From Clostridia bacterium (GTDB lineage: Bacteria > Bacillota > Clostridia > Christensenellales > QALW01): DNA of 13,520 nt. Location of the stretch: NCBI GenBank assembly GCA_017964345.1, contig JAGCSD010000138.1:1-13520 (forward strand). The letters are read 5' to 3'. Position numbers and translations under genes: made by a program. Shown piece by piece: positions 13,097 through 13,520 of this stretch; positions within the stretch are counted from its first letter, which is position 1, and every line of letters begins with the position of its first letter. The notes below the pieces were generated by a model. It saw nothing but the letters and a program-made list of their open reading frames with translations, was not told the origin of the DNA and made no database searches.

Positions 13097-13520
13097 GCGG
13101 TCCGTCCTCCTTTCCGAAAAAGCGCGCAAACAGCTTCGCCGTCAGGGTTTTCGGCAAAGCGGCTTCGGCGGTGTACAGGTCGGTCAGGAGAACGCGCAGG
13201 GATTCAAGATCGAGATACCGACGGAACACGCCCTGCTTCGCGCAGGAGATCACGCCCGTTTCTTCACTGATGACGATCACCACCGCGTCGGAGTGCTCGC
13301 TCATGCCCAGCGCGGCGCGGTGGCGCGTGCCGAGCGTTTTTTCCAGCGTGTTGTTTTCCGAAAGCGGCAGAAAACAGCCTGCCGCTACCGCCCGGTTGCC
13401 CGAGAGGATCATGGCGCCGTCGTGCAAAGGCGTGCCCGGCTCGAAGACGTTTTCGATCAGGGAAGCGGAAATCAGCGCGTCAAGCGGGGTACCGGTTTCG
13501 ATAATATCCTTTAGATTGGA
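13083..13520 (-). CDS. cdaA: Diadenylate cyclase CdaA, C-terminal part (5' end outside window)
   Basis: CdaA makes cyclic di-AMP from two ATP at the inner face of the membrane. The visible 145 residues cover most of the DAC domain: TPLHDGAMILSGNRAVAAG with the DGA motif (34-36 of the fragment) and LGTRHRAALG with the RHR motif (66-68), followed by SDAVVIVISEETGVIS. Both catalytic motifs are intact. The N-terminal membrane helices expected for CdaA lie beyond the right edge of the window. The frame stays open to the last base, and the protein ends FFGKEDGPHAEA just inside the start of cdaR. Adjacency to a YbbR protein distinguishes it from DisA or CdaS. Confidence 0.95.
   Translation of the reverse strand, partial: SNLKDIIETGTPLDALISASLIENVFEPGTPLHDGAMILSGNRAVAAGCFLPLSENNTLEKTLGTRHRAALGMSEHSDAVVIVISEETGVISCAKQGVFRRYLDLESLRVLLTDLYTAEAALPKTLTAKLFARFFGKEDGPHAEA

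Overview
The window looks like chromosomal core sequence from a GC-rich, spore-forming member of the Firmicutes, most likely class Clostridia. Supporting signs are a paired SpoIVFA/SpoIVFB-type sporulation protease module, a Gram-positive cdaA-cdaR pair, minD-minE next to rodA, a type-3 (archaeal-like) prolyl-tRNA synthetase, strong purine-rich ribosome binding sites and canonical SigA-type promoters. The species cannot be named from this sequence. Coding density is high and no gene-free stretch exceeds about 210 bp.

Layout. (1) 1-2061 (+): the 3' end of proS, then a phosphoglucomutase/phosphomannomutase-family gene, closed by a long bidirectional terminator at 2083-2148. (2) 2191-2843 (-): rpiB and a small CxxC redox-disulfide (DUF1858-type) gene that overlap by 4 nt and share a good promoter at 2887-2915. 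(3) 3052-4128 (+): minD and minE, with no minC in view. (4) 4127-4993: a visibly AT-richer islet with a divergent pair, a small secreted beta-rich protein of unknown function (-) and a small XRE-type repressor (+). They flank an 11+11 bp perfect inverted repeat, and each gene has its own outward terminator. (5) 5050-7720 (+): rodA with a strong extended -10 promoter, then a degenerate LytM (SpoIVFA-like) protein and a SpoIVFB-like intramembrane metalloprotease. (6) 7724-7807: twelve tandem copies of a 7-bp unit between convergent genes. (7) 7816-11653 (-): a tightly overlapping five-gene operon, transcribed in the order DUF951 protein, lepB (with an acidic repeat-bearing N-terminal extension), metallophosphoesterase, a PHP/HisJ-like protein that has lost most metal ligands, and dusB. 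(8) 11762-13520 (-): cdaR and the 3' part of cdaA, ending in a terminator; the usual glmM partner does not follow.

Working together: min, rodA and spoIVF belong to division-site placement, wall elongation and forespore sigma-K activation, and this grouping is a familiar clostridial neighbourhood. The islet in region 4 splits it. The most unusual items are the islet with its divergent palindromic operator, the apparently dead PHP protein kept in a translationally coupled operon, the repeat-bearing acidic extension of signal peptidase I, the heptamer array, and a hairpin that hides the ribosome binding site of the spoIVFA-like gene.
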